Shown here piece after piece: positions 51,115 through 63,544 of a stretch of 64,000 nt of DNA. How positions within the stretch are numbered: the stretch's first letter is position 1; each line of letters opens with the position of its first letter. Origin of the DNA: Leucocoprinus leucothites. Taxonomy: Eukaryota > Basidiomycota > Agaricomycetes > Agaricales > Agaricaceae. Both the position numbers and the translations under genes were made by a program. The stretch is taken from assembly GCA_013368445.1 (NCBI GenBank), contig JAACJO010000005.1:248001-312000 (forward strand), read 5' to 3'. Under the pieces are notes generated by a model. That model made no database searches, was not told where the DNA came from, and saw nothing but the letters and a program-made list of their open reading frames with translations.

Positions 51115-51447
51115 TAGTCCGACTGGTCGACTGTCTTCACCGATACCTTCATCCTGAATAATAGAGTCAATTCATTATTATTTTTTTCGCATGGACTTAG
51201 TGCGTGAGCTATAAGGCTGTGATATAGTTTGCTGTGCGGTGGTTTTCAGAAGCATGGGCGCTCCAATTTGCATATTCTGAGCCATGAATGGCTACATCAC
51301 CTGCCTCAAGGGGATCAGAAAACGCGTTGCTGTGTTCTTATATCAATACACCCAGCTGCCTCATTGAAGCGAATAGCACTCTTTCTTCTCTCCCTCACTC
51401 GAGCTCTCCAAGCCTCCCACACTCGCAGCAATTTTTGCGTGAACAAC

Positions 51448-54256
51448 ATGGACGACGGCGCTAGTGCCTCAGATCGTTCTACGCTTTTGGTCTCTAGCCC
51501 CAATCCCTCAGTAAATTTGTCAAAATTCCATTGGTTGACTGAGATTCTCACTCCTCGCAGCTCACGAACAAGCGGAAATTAAGCATAAGTGATGCGAATC
51601 CCAAACCTCCCAAGCGACCTCATAAGCAACCGCAGCCAGCAGAAGGTAGTCCAGATATTACCTTAGGCACAGTTCTTGTCGCTGCTTCTCGATTATGGAG
51701 TATTGATGTTCGACAACTTTTATTATAGATCACCGATCGTTAAATGTCATAACTCCGTCACCACCCCGTGTTACCCTGGCTCCAGTGAATGCCTCGCCAC
51801 CAAGATCAAATCAGGGTTAGTGAACGTCCATCTTCGCTCTGCTAGCGCTCTCAATTGACTATACGTGCAAAGAGCGCAATAGAACAAACGAACGCAGTCC
51901 TGGCTATTTTCAAAATGCACGACAGCTAGTTTTTAACTATCCAACTCTGGTTGATGGATCGCAGCATATCCATGTCAACCACCGACTAACCACCGCCGGT
52001 GAGCCTCGCTTTCTCTCATAGCGCTCAGTTACCAGCTTTGTGCTAAGATTATCAAACCCAGCGCTTCAATGGTTACAAAAATACGTGATGACAGGCGCTG
52101 AACACAACTCCGCCGAAAGAGATCCTCCTCCCCGCTGTCACCCCGGCACCCGCACCTCTATAATTAGCAGAGGACACGACTGGTTCCGAGATTTACGCCG
52201 GAATAATAAACTACTCTGGCTGAACGGATCTGCTGGTGTGGGTAAATCAGCCATAATCCAGACTCTGGTCGAATCCTTAGCCGAGTCCGACCACTTGGGC
52301 GCAAGCGTCTTTTTCTCTCTTACCGACCAGCGTACCAGTCCCACAAAACTATTTCCTACCATCGCTTACCAGCTAGCGGTCCACGATCTGACATACAGGG
52401 CATACATAGAGGAGCTCATGGTGAAGGATCCACGAGCCCTAGAGACAGCCATAGACGAGCAGTTTCGTCTCTTAATCGCGGAACCTTTTGGCAAGAGAAA
52501 TATCCGTAATGGGTCGAAAGTCTGGCTAATTGCTCTGGACGGACTCGACGAATGCGGGGATGACTTTACAATCGAGCCGCACGCGGGTGTGTCGGGCGCA
52601 GCACCACCCAAAGAGCAACGCCAGTGCGGAATTATCCGCCTCATTAGCGAATTTATTCTCACTCACCCCTCCGTTCCTCTAAAATGGATCATCGCGAGTC
52701 GGCCAGAACAACACCTCAAAACCTGTTTCGAGCGCGAAAGCGTCAAGAATTCCGTAGTCAAAGAATTCGTGCCCATAGACTCTACCGAAGGTTGCCGAGA
52801 TGTTGAACGGTTCTTGCGCCACGAGTTCCACGAAATTCGACAATCCTATCCTGAATTCAACCTCACCTCTGCATGGCCCAAACCCAGGCATTTCCTGGTC
52901 ATTGCTACTGCCGCCAAAGGTCTCTTCATCTTCGCTTTTCTAGTCGCAGGATTCATCGGCGATCATTCGGCTGGCAATCCCATTGCACAGTTACATATCG
53001 TCTTGAGCCTTCTTGACGAGCTGGCACTTTCACCTAGCCAACAAAATCCACTTGCAAATCTCGATGCGATGTACAGCCGAATTTTGTCGAGGGTACCCTC
53101 TGAGAGATTGTCAACCACAAAGCGCCTTCTGGGGTCGTGCATTCTCGTTAGCAAGTTACAACTTATCTCCTCCCAGGTCGATCTTTGCCTCATTAGCAAT
53201 GTCCTTGGGATTACACACGACTCTACTGTATCTGCCCTGCGACAGCTTCACTCTGTCCTGCAGCTCGATAGGGTGTCTCAGCCCAAGGGACCTTCGAGTC
53301 GAAGGTCTTTATTCTATCACGCGTCTTTCCAAGACTTTCTTGTGGATAAGCAGAGGTCCCGAAATTATTGGGTCGATACCCGGGCCATTGGTACACAACT
53401 CTTCTGGTCCTTACTCGAGTATAAACTCGGAAAATTTTCTCGTGGGTCTTCCTTCATTTTAAATGGATAGTTATTGATAGAAGAGCGACGACTTTTTAGG
53501 CAACAACCCACACCAAGCTGAAAACAGTTCTGCCCTCATTTTCAATGGTATTCCGTTTACCTGGCCCCCCGATCCGGCGTCCGTACCTACCCTGCGCTCA
53601 AAGTTGAGCGAACATGTGGAAGAGGCATGGGTTAACTTCTTACGTGGAGGTGGATGGGGACAGGCCTTCAAGCTCACGCACTATCACATCGATATTTCTA
53701 TTCCACCATCCAGAATGATTTCCATCCTTGAGAACCTTGACTTCGACAAGATGTTCAGAAAACCCTCTTCTGCCCAAAGTTTCTGGTTTGGCTGGGATTT
53801 ATGCAAAACGGTATGTCACCTTGACCTCCTTCGCCTAACGGGCAGTCCCTCAACTCAGAACTTTATATCTAGGAGTTTTTCAGACGTGAGCTTGAGAAAA
53901 TTGGGTTTCTCTCCTTCGCCCCCCTCGTCTCGCTAGATATCGAGGCTCTAATCGACGACGAGAATGTCGACGTCACTGCTCAACTCCCTTGTGTAGGATT
54001 TCATCGTGTCAAGGTGAGTTACAGGTTCTGTGATGGTGAGCGTCGGACGTTGACGCTCAAATCTGTGCAAAAGTCTATTCGCCATACACACTCAGAGGCT
54101 GAACGTGGATACGTTAAGGAGCTGCGGTCCTGGGCGGAGAAAATGCCTCAGACTGACGTGAAGATTTTAGGTCGTGGCCAGGGAAAGCGATGTGCTCTGT
54201 TCGCGGGGCCGAGGCGAGGCGGTCAATCGGGCTTTTACTTGATCACTTGTTTGTAA
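51448..54256 (+). CDS. NACHT NTPase (NLR-like), paralog 1
   Basis: Exons 51448-51510, 51561-51645, 51729-51815, 51873-51998, 52062-53441, 53500-53810 and 53873-54256 join in phase into 811 residues. Residues 1-~95 are disordered and basic. A Gly/Asn/Gln-rich motif (GYFQNARQLVFNYP) precedes the NACHT module. This starts with the Agaricomycete linker ERDPPPRCHPGTR, then Walker A GSAGVGKS (176-183) and Walker B VWLIALDGLDEC (274-285). An SRPE stretch and the helical end LFYHASFQDFL follow. In place of WD40, TPR or ankyrin repeats there is a ~270-residue C-terminal region (ISIPPSRMISILENLDFDKM, FWFGWDL, EFFRRELEKIGFL) ending GFYLITCL, which I do not recognise. Such proteins are viewed as fungal NLR-like immune or allorecognition receptors, with oligomerisation through NACHT. 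It is homologous to the gene at 56083-59470 over the NACHT and C-terminal parts. Exons 1-4 are less certain than 5-7. Confidence 0.85.
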
Positions 54257-54577
54257 TAGATACATGATATGTAAAGCGGGACTTTTTACACGTTTCAACT
54301 AAATTAGGATCCGTCTGCACTCGAATTGAACATATTGTTGCCCCACCGAGCCCTTTTCTCCTCTAGTTTATGCCTGTTTTATGCTAAAACGAACGTGTGG
54401 TATACGAGAATGGCTATAGATTATCTGATTTGTACCGACGAATTCGCTCTAATGATCTCCACGCCCTTGGAGGATTTATGATCCTATTCTTGGGCAAATG
54501 AAAGGCCAGCGGAGGGTGATCTCAATATATTTTCATAATTAAACCATCAGATTAACTTGCCTCGGTCCATTCGTGGA
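54257..54577. other. Convergent intergenic gap
   Basis: 321 bp between the stops of the NACHT gene and the lectin gene. It is AT-rich with no open frame of note and probably holds both 3' UTRs and terminators. Confidence 0.5.
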
Positions 54578-55197
54578 TCATGAATCCGAGTCAAAGGATT
54601 TTTGTAGTTCAAGCCTCCAGCATTGATGCCGATCCTCTCCCTCAACCCAAACCTCCACGTCTTCCTGGGGCCCTCCAAGATCCAATCTGAAGGGCGTATC
54701 AGGAACACGAAACCTCGGTCGAAGTAAGCCCACGAGCGCGACAGAAAATATTCTGAAAGTCTACTCACGTGTAGACTTCACCGCCGTGAGGATCATTCTC
54801 TTGCCCTACCTCCCACAGAAACAGTGTATCAGTCACTTCAATCGGCGCACCGTTCCTAGGCTTTCCAGATACAGCTGCATACTTTCCACTTATCACACTC
54901 CTAATACCGTAGAGATTACTCTCCTCATGAGTGAGGGACCACTTGATAGTGCCGTAGATTAACTCTTCTGTTTGAGAGAACATGGGTCGATATCACTGAC
55001 CTGCTGGTTTTCACTTCCAGACTCTGTCCACCCGAGTACTGCGTTAACGAGTGAGTGGGATCGTCATAATTTCCGAGGAAACTAGCTTGGAGCTGCGAAA
55101 TGTGCTTACCGGAGACGTGATCTGCGCCCGAGAGGTCAAGTACATTATCGTCGAAAAACGTGTGACGGATTTTGTAAATGGAGTGGTTTTGTATCAT
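54578..55197 (-). CDS. Ricin-B-type beta-trefoil lectin
   Basis: Four exons, 55197-55110, 55038-55001, 54962-54769 and 54713-54578, join in phase into 151 residues, the usual size of mushroom ricin-B-like lectins (about 145-150). There are three trefoil-like parts. The first is NHSIYKIRHTFFDDNVLDLS then VLGWTESGSENQQ. The middle has NLYGIRSVISGKYAAVSG. The last is YTFRVPDTPFRLDLGG then HQCWRLE, a QxW-type motif. There is no signal peptide, as is typical for cytoplasmic defence lectins of fruiting bodies, which bind glycans of animal grazers or parasites. The sugar cannot be predicted. The first repeat has Q-Q-L where Q-x-W is usual, so one site may be weak. The second acceptor (TTCTCTCAAACAGAAGAG) is chosen because it alone keeps the frame. 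It sits between two NACHT genes. Confidence 0.75.
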
Positions 55198-56082
55198 CGT
55201 GGGGACTGCTGATCTTATGGTTGTAAAGCATAGCTTAAGTACATGCCTCATACAGCATGTTGACACAATGCTCCTCAACTCGTCACTTATTTTACGTTCT
55301 TGAGCCGGGAGCGCCGCACGGAAAACAAGGCCTCGCTCCCATGTAGTGCGATTACCGTGAGAGCTGCGAAATCCCAGTGTTGCATGGTTTTGGACGGTTT
55401 TGGACCGGTTGTTTGGCTCATCAGACGCGAAGAAGGTTTTGTGTTTTTGTGTAACATAGTTACACATATGTAACGATATGGGACCTAAAATAAGAGTATA
55501 TCGTGTCTCATAAGCTCTCTTTCAGAACAAGGCATCTTAGATTCTAAATTTGATTCACCTGAGGCTCTGACCCTGGCTTATTTCGCCCACAGTGGCAGTA
55601 AGTCTATATTATTTCGCTTTCCAGAACTTCTTAATAGACGGGTCCTGTATATGAACGAAGACGCGACCCAGCTAATCACTGGACTGGACTGTCACGGTAC
55701 TACTTCGGTAAAGGTTCAAAGTCACCTTTCCGTCTGATTATAAGCCGCCGGTTGCTTGCGCTTGATAAGGGGACGCCAAGAGAAGGATTGGAACATTGTT
55801 TCTGGTACTGATTGTGCCATCGCAAGAAGCGTGTCGCAAATGTGAGAGAAAACAATAAAAGGGCAGCCGATGACGACCTGTGATGATTGTCCTCAACCAG
55901 GTACAATGTCAGACTTACGGAATTACCGTCACTTACCTCACCTCTGTGAGAAGATCTATCTTAGATTCTGACTCCGCGCAACCAACTCGGACGAAATGCT
56001 GTTTTGTTCCCAAGCAGGGTAACAGAGCTATAAAGCTCATCGCTCCATCTGCCATGGTCGCCAATTTTCCCACTACAGCTTC
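55198..56082. other. Intergenic, promoter region for lectin and NACHT 2
   Basis: 885 bp between the divergent lectin and second NACHT genes. A frame opposite to NACHT 2 stays open upstream of the lectin start (to about 55467), but its composition does not look coding. No known motif was recognised apart from the upstream ORF listed separately. Confidence 0.4.
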
Positions 56083-56086
56083 ATGA
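56054..56086 (+). promoter_or_regulatory. Upstream ORF overlapping the NACHT 2 start (ATGA)
   Basis: An ATG at 56054 in good context (GCCATGG) opens an 11-codon frame. Its TGA overlaps the NACHT 2 ATG at 56083 as ATGA. If it lies in the mRNA, scanning ribosomes would meet it first, so it could dampen translation or couple it by reinitiation. The transcription start is unknown. Confidence 0.35.
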
Positions 56087-59000
56087 CTGAGGGCGCCTCC
56101 ACTGGGGAAGGAGGCTCTTCTCAACGACCGGCCGTTCTAGGCACTGTTCCCAACCTCTCATCGCTGCCAGAAACACTTCGACGTGAGGACCTAGTTGAGG
56201 TTCTGCAGCCTCTCCTCGCGAGGATAGAGCTCCTGGAGGCACAGATACAAGAGCTCCAGGCCGCACGACATGTGCATGCACTCAAGTTAGGACTCCTCGG
56301 CCAAGGTCCACATCTGATGGGCCCAAGTACCTCTCTACGTGTAAGTCACCTTTTATGTTATATTCCTGTAATGGGAGGTTCATCCAATACCTTCGTTTCT
56401 GAATGAATTGCTCAGACCAACACCAGCGCCCGGTCGAGTGTTGTTCCTGAAGTGATAGCCACAGGCAACCGACCTTCCTGGTTCAGGAGCACGATCTGGA
56501 GCAAGGTTCGACCACTTTCTCGTTCAGGGGGAAAACAAGCCAAGGAAAAGAGCCGGGATGCAGAAGCTACACTTGATACTATACAGAAGCTAGAATCTCC
56601 GGACTCTACAACTCTGATCCATCGAGAAATATTAGAGGCGCGTCTCGGAGAGGAAGTGGCGGCTGTAGGTTTCAGGATTCCATTTCTAGAATTGTGGAGA
56701 GACCTGACAGGCATTCAATAGGCTCAGCCACACAGTCAAGAGCATGCACTTCAGGAGTCAGAACTTGTTGCATTCAGAGAAACGGAACTGGAGCTGAAAG
56801 AAAAGAGTAAGTAGATATAACCTTTGACGGACCGAGCTTGGATTGACGCCTTTGTTCACAAGTAAACGACAATGTGCCCCGGGAAGATCATGAGCAAATT
56901 TTGTCTGAGGTCCAAGGTTCGTCTTCTGGTATTGCCATTCTGAATTTCTGATGGACTCTAACGCTTGCGTTAGCCACCGAAACAGGGACAAACTCACGAA
57001 TTTTGACCATGATCAACCATCCTGGCCGGATAGTCAATTCCAGCTCGCATAGCAGTACGCCTGCTCCCGATCTTGCTGTTGCCGTGGTTGAAGAAAATTC
57101 AGAGAAGAGTGTATCCAGAGGTTAGTAGAGAACTGAATGCCTGGTTTCAATGCAACCTCCTCACTGACCACCTCTCATGATGCGCGAAAATCGGATCACA
57201 GGTCAAATCAATGCTCCGGGATTTTTCCAGGGCTCTGAACACCTCACATTCAACCAGCCACATATGTTCGATGTTGAAACTCAAAACGTCTACGTTCAGA
57301 ATGAACGCTCTGAGGAAGGTCAGGGTATGAATAATTCGATGCAAATTATGATTACTGATTTTTTATTGATAGCGCTACGATGGCTCAAAGAGTACACCAT
57401 GCAAGGCGCCGAATTCGACTCTGTAGAGCGCGATCCCCCTCCTCGGTGTCATCCTGGAACCCGCACTACCATAATTCAAAATGCGGCGGAATGGCTGGAC
57501 AATTACCAGCGAGAGAAGAGGCTCTTCTGGCTCCGCGGTCCTGCTGGAGTGGGCAAATCTGCTATCATCCAAACCCTCGCTGAGAAACTGGCTGAGAGTA
57601 ACCGCTTAGGCGCCAGCTTATTCTTCTCCCGGCCCAACCGACGCACAAACCCAAATCAGGTCTTTCCCACTATCGCCTATCAGATTGCCATCCAAGATCC
57701 TTTTTACAGGGAATATGTGGCGGGGCTTATGCAAAAGAACCCGAAGTCTCTCGAGAAAGCTTTGAACGAACAATTTCGGATCCTGATTGTTGAACCATTC
57801 GTTCAGAGAAAGATCCGTGACGGGTCCGATGTCTGGGTCATCACCCTCGATGGCTTGGATGAATGCGGCAGCGATCCTGATCCAGCTGGTCGATCCAGTG
57901 ACCGTGTTCAATGCGACTTTGTGCGCATGATTAGTAGCTTCGTGCTAAGTCACCCTTCAGTTCCACTAATCTGGATTATCGCTAGTCGACCGGAAACGCA
58001 TCTGAAGGCTGTCTTCGACGATGACCTTGTCAGACCAAGTTTCTGGGAGGAGGACGTTCCTGTGAATTCCGATGAAGCCTGTCTTGACGTGGAGAAATAT
58101 CTTCACAGTGAATTCGCTCGAATCCAGAAAGAATATCCTTCTCATATCGAAGAAACCCCTTGGCCGAGTCATATCCATTTCCTCCGAATCACGACAGCAG
58201 CCTCGGGACTTTTCATTTTCGCAGAAACGGTGATCCGGTTCATTGACAGCAGTTCTGCAAGGAATCCCGTTGGCCAGCTGGCCTGTGTGTTAGCGGCTCT
58301 ACAAAGAACCGCTATCAGTCATGATAATCCTCTCGCAGCCCTGGACCTGATCTACACAGAGATTCTCTCCAGAGCCCCCAAAGATATGCTCCAAGTTGCC
58401 AAGTGTCTCATTGGAAGTCTGATTTTCCTGGAGCGCGACAACCGTAAAGGGGAGCGTCGAACCTTTCGCGATATTTGTAATTTCCTCGACGTCTCGAAAG
58501 ACCAAGCTCTCACTTCCCTGAGCCATTTGCATTCGGTTTTACACTTTGCCAAAAACATGGGCACTGCTCCACCCCGATTCTACCATGCGTCGTTCAGAGA
58601 TTATCTCCAAGACCCTTCTAGATCTCAAGAATATGCAATAGCCGCACAGGACGTAGGCATTGATTTCTTCCTGGGATCCGTTCGTCTTACTGCCGCTGCT
58701 CTGGCATGTAAGTGCATTATTTCGTATATCGTATATTAGTGGCTGACTCCGAGTTCATAGTCAAAGGGGTAGAACAAGCTTGGCCCGTGGAAGGATCCTC
58801 AATAGGCTGGACCATTGACAACGCTAAGGACCAGTTCAGGGCTATCCTTACTGGTGACCTCAGCTCAGGAACTGGTATTGGTATCAAGTTCTTCACGACC
58901 AGATTCGTCATACCAGATGATCACCTTCAATCCTTCTTCGAAACCTTGAACATTAGCAAGATGATACAAATTGATACAGGGGGTTTATGGTGGCCTCTGG

Positions 59001-59470
59001 ACCTGACTGTAAGCTCGTTTCTGATTAACAGCACTCATGCATTCACTGATGTTCTACTTTCTACAGGAAGCCATGACAGAAGAGCTGCAGCGTAGAAAAT
59101 TCCTGACAAGAGTTTCTCTTGGATCTCTCGGATTGAAAAAAGAGGACATCACGGAGTCCTTTGTGTACGCTCACCCGCACCGACATGTGTTGATCCATCT
59201 TGACAGAAGGGTGAGTTTAATTCTTCACAGTGAAAATCATATACTTAAGGCTGATTTTAGAAACCCGGACCTGAACGGTTGGTGGAGCCTGATCGAGTAA
59301 TGGTCGACACACTGCTGCAGTGTATCCAAGCCGCGCCAGAAACCCAGGTGACAATATGGGGGTATTCTGATCCAGCGAAGCGATGTGTGGTGATGAAAGT
59401 AGAGGACCTCAGACAGATATGGCCTTCTGATGGCCCTCGTCTGCGCCCATTTTTCATTACTGGTCTGTAA
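56083..59470 (+). CDS. NACHT NTPase (NLR-like), paralog 2
   Basis: Ten exons join in phase: 56083-56340, 56416-56664, 56722-56806, 56863-56916, 56974-57120, 57202-57324, 57373-58707, 58761-59008, 59067-59210 and 59261-59470, giving 950 residues. The N-terminus has a coiled coil (about 30-65; LVEVLQPLLARIELLEAQIQ) and a second charged helix around residues 155-200 (ESELVAFRETELELKEK). The motif GFFQGSEHLTFNQPHMFD comes next, then the NACHT exon: ERDPPPRCHPGTR, Walker A GPAGVGKS (about 361-368), Walker B VWVITLDGLDEC, and RFYHASFRDYL. The C-terminal region matches that of paralog 1 in pattern and in two intron positions (FVIPDDHLQSFFETLNISKM; TEELQRRKFLTRV) and ends RPFFITGL. No WD40, TPR or ankyrin repeats are present. 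The likely role is an NLR-like sensor with unknown ligand. Walker A and B look intact, so ATP binding is expected. Confidence 0.88.
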
Positions 59471-59862
59471 GAATATTTATGATACAAAGTTGTCGATACC
59501 CCACGCCAACCATTCCATGTTGAGTATAAGATAGCTAAGGATCATATGGTCGTGTTAAGTGTTCATGGCGAGAAGGCTGGAAGAAGATTTATGGAGAATG
59601 AAAAGGCTCAAAGTCCAGTTACCATCTGACAGTAACTCAAGAGTATTACTAAGATGGCTCTTGTCCACTCCATCCAACAAGTAACATGTCAAGCTAGGAC
59701 TCGAAGCAACGTTGGCGAATACCCAGGTATAGCACGGAGCGCTAAGCGAAAAGCGCTCCTGGACGTTCCGTCGCTCAACAGCTCGCACTGGCGTTTGGGC
59801 ATAACAGGGAGGCGATTTGGCCATGGAGCGACATGGAACAGGTAGAACAGATGGAAGCACGA
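59471..59862. other. Convergent intergenic gap
   Basis: 392 bp between the stop of NACHT 2 and the stop of COX16. No gene recognised; it should contain both 3' ends. Confidence 0.45.
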
Positions 59863-60331
59863 CTAGGATTGCTTAGGCGGAGATTCAGTTGGTGGTACAC
59901 CCCATTCTGGTAGGCCCTTCGGACGTTGGATTCGTTTGGGTTCCCAATTCTCGTCCGCTTGAGCACTCAGTCGCTATACTCATATAATTAGTCACCTCCA
60001 CAACCTGAACGAAACCATGACTCACGAAATACTCCTCCCGGATATCAAACTTTTTCCGGTTCTTGTCTAATCCGAGCTCCTCCTCTTTGGTGACCTAAGA
60101 AATAGTGCAAGTTAAATATAAGCAAGAAAGGCCACACAGCAAAATTGAGGTTGACTTTACCTGCTTGACTTTCTGGTCGTGCAGCTCGTATCTCGTTTGG
60201 GTGACTGTTGACAGACCGTACGAGGCAGCGACCATGAGCAGCACAAAAGGAACCCCAAACAGCGCTGGGTATCTCTTGACGGATCTGTTAAACCTTGAGC
60301 TCTTCAGCGGACGGGACGAAAACGTAGGCAT
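59863..60331 (-). CDS. COX16: Cytochrome c oxidase assembly protein Cox16
   Basis: Exons 60331-60161, 60094-60026 and 59973-59863 join in phase into 116 residues. The N-terminus FSSRPLKSSRFNRSVKRYP and the single membrane segment (about residues 24-44; ALFGVPFVLLMVAASYGLS) are followed by TQTRYELHDQKVKQVTKEEELGLDKNRKKFDIREEY, cut here by an intron after KVKQ. These are the conserved Cox16 blocks. The C-terminus ends NWEPKRIQRPKGLPEWG. Cox16 is an inner-membrane protein needed for assembly of complex IV, linked to Cox1 and Cox2 modules. It is divergent from the adenylosuccinate synthetase gene. Confidence 0.93.
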
Positions 60332-62255
<1,924 letters not shown>

Positions 62256-63544
62256 GTGGAACCTTTGGTGCAGAATTTTGTATCGTTCATTTATGGCTTG
62301 ATAAGTAGAATTCCGTATGTAAAGCTACATAAACCAACTGGACCTTGGGCTCTGAAACATCAACGTTGCCAGAAGGTAAATATCTGGCGATGTGGTGCAC
62401 TGTGCGTGTAATCGCGGTTGTAAACCCGATCCGAATAACTAGCCTAGCCCGTTCATACGCACCAAGATTTTCCCGTGTGCGTTATCCCAGCCAGTCTACA
62501 TCCTGAAATTGACTCCACACATTAAATGTCCAACACTCCTCGCGAACCAACTCTTGGAGACTTTTTATGAGCTAACAAGGACCATTCCCGTTCAAGGACC
62601 ACCTGGCAAGATATTTTTCCGTCCTCATTCGTCCTTGAAGTTTGAAGCGTCACCTAGTCAGTAGATGGTAATTCTCCCCTAGATACTCATTTAGGAGATA
62701 TGTGGACCCAGAGATCTGGGATAGTAGCTTCCCACCTGCTTGAGGCGTAAGTGCAATTGATACCTAGAAGGTAACCGTGCGGTCCAAAGCCTCCAGCCCT
62801 CCCCGTGAGCTCACGGAGCTTTGCGTGACTCCATGAGTTAGCCATTTGGTGTTCCACCAGAGGCGCGAAGAATTATCCGAAACTTGCGCTAAAAGTTGAT
62901 TGCCTGGGAGGTTTTCTTGAACAGACACGGGAAGGCGTCGATTTCTCGGAGACATAGGATCTCAAAACGAGATGAGACTTGACCCAAACTGAGGAGATTG
63001 TCGATCCATTGGTATTTTGGGCGAATATAAGGATCCAGATCGCATCAAAGAGAACATAAATCATTGAGAAGATCTCGGTTGGAAAGACCAAGCTGGCAGC
63101 CTCTGCTGAGTCCCTGATCCTGGCATGAATAATGGAAAGGTTGGAGGGGCTTGAAGTCCGAGGCATGTCGTTCATCGTGCTGGAGGTGAGCAGCTAGGAG
63201 AAAAAAAGAATATAATTGGAATGTAGGCGATGCCAAACATTGATTTGCCAGGCCGAGAGCAGGACCTGATAGTGATCCGCTCAGATGCTTCGGGTTTAGT
63301 CACAGGTCCCTGATTTCAGAGCTAGGCGCTTAATTCAGGGCGACAGAGTGAATTTGCCTCACACCAACTTGGTTGGCAACGGAGTCTTCCACCATCAACA
63401 CATGGTTTACCCTGCCATACCTCTTCGTCATCATCGATCCAGTAATCGTCACTCCCCTCATACGTTTGGTTTGGTCGTCGGTACCGGGTAAAGCGGCGTT
63501 AAAACTTTTGAAGCAGCTTTGAAGACCTCGCGGACTGATTTTCA
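62256..63544. other. Intergenic, no gene recognised
   Basis: 1.3 kb between adenylosuccinate synthetase and the H3-tail-like gene. There are only short frames on either strand and no recognised motif. It should hold the ADE12 3' end and the promoter of the next gene. An in-frame TGA lies 9 bases before the ATG at 63545. Confidence 0.45.

Noticed and set aside
55198..55467. Upstream extension of the lectin frame on the minus strand
   Set aside because: It would add ~90 residues without trefoil features. The downstream ATG at 55197 gives the usual length of this lectin class.
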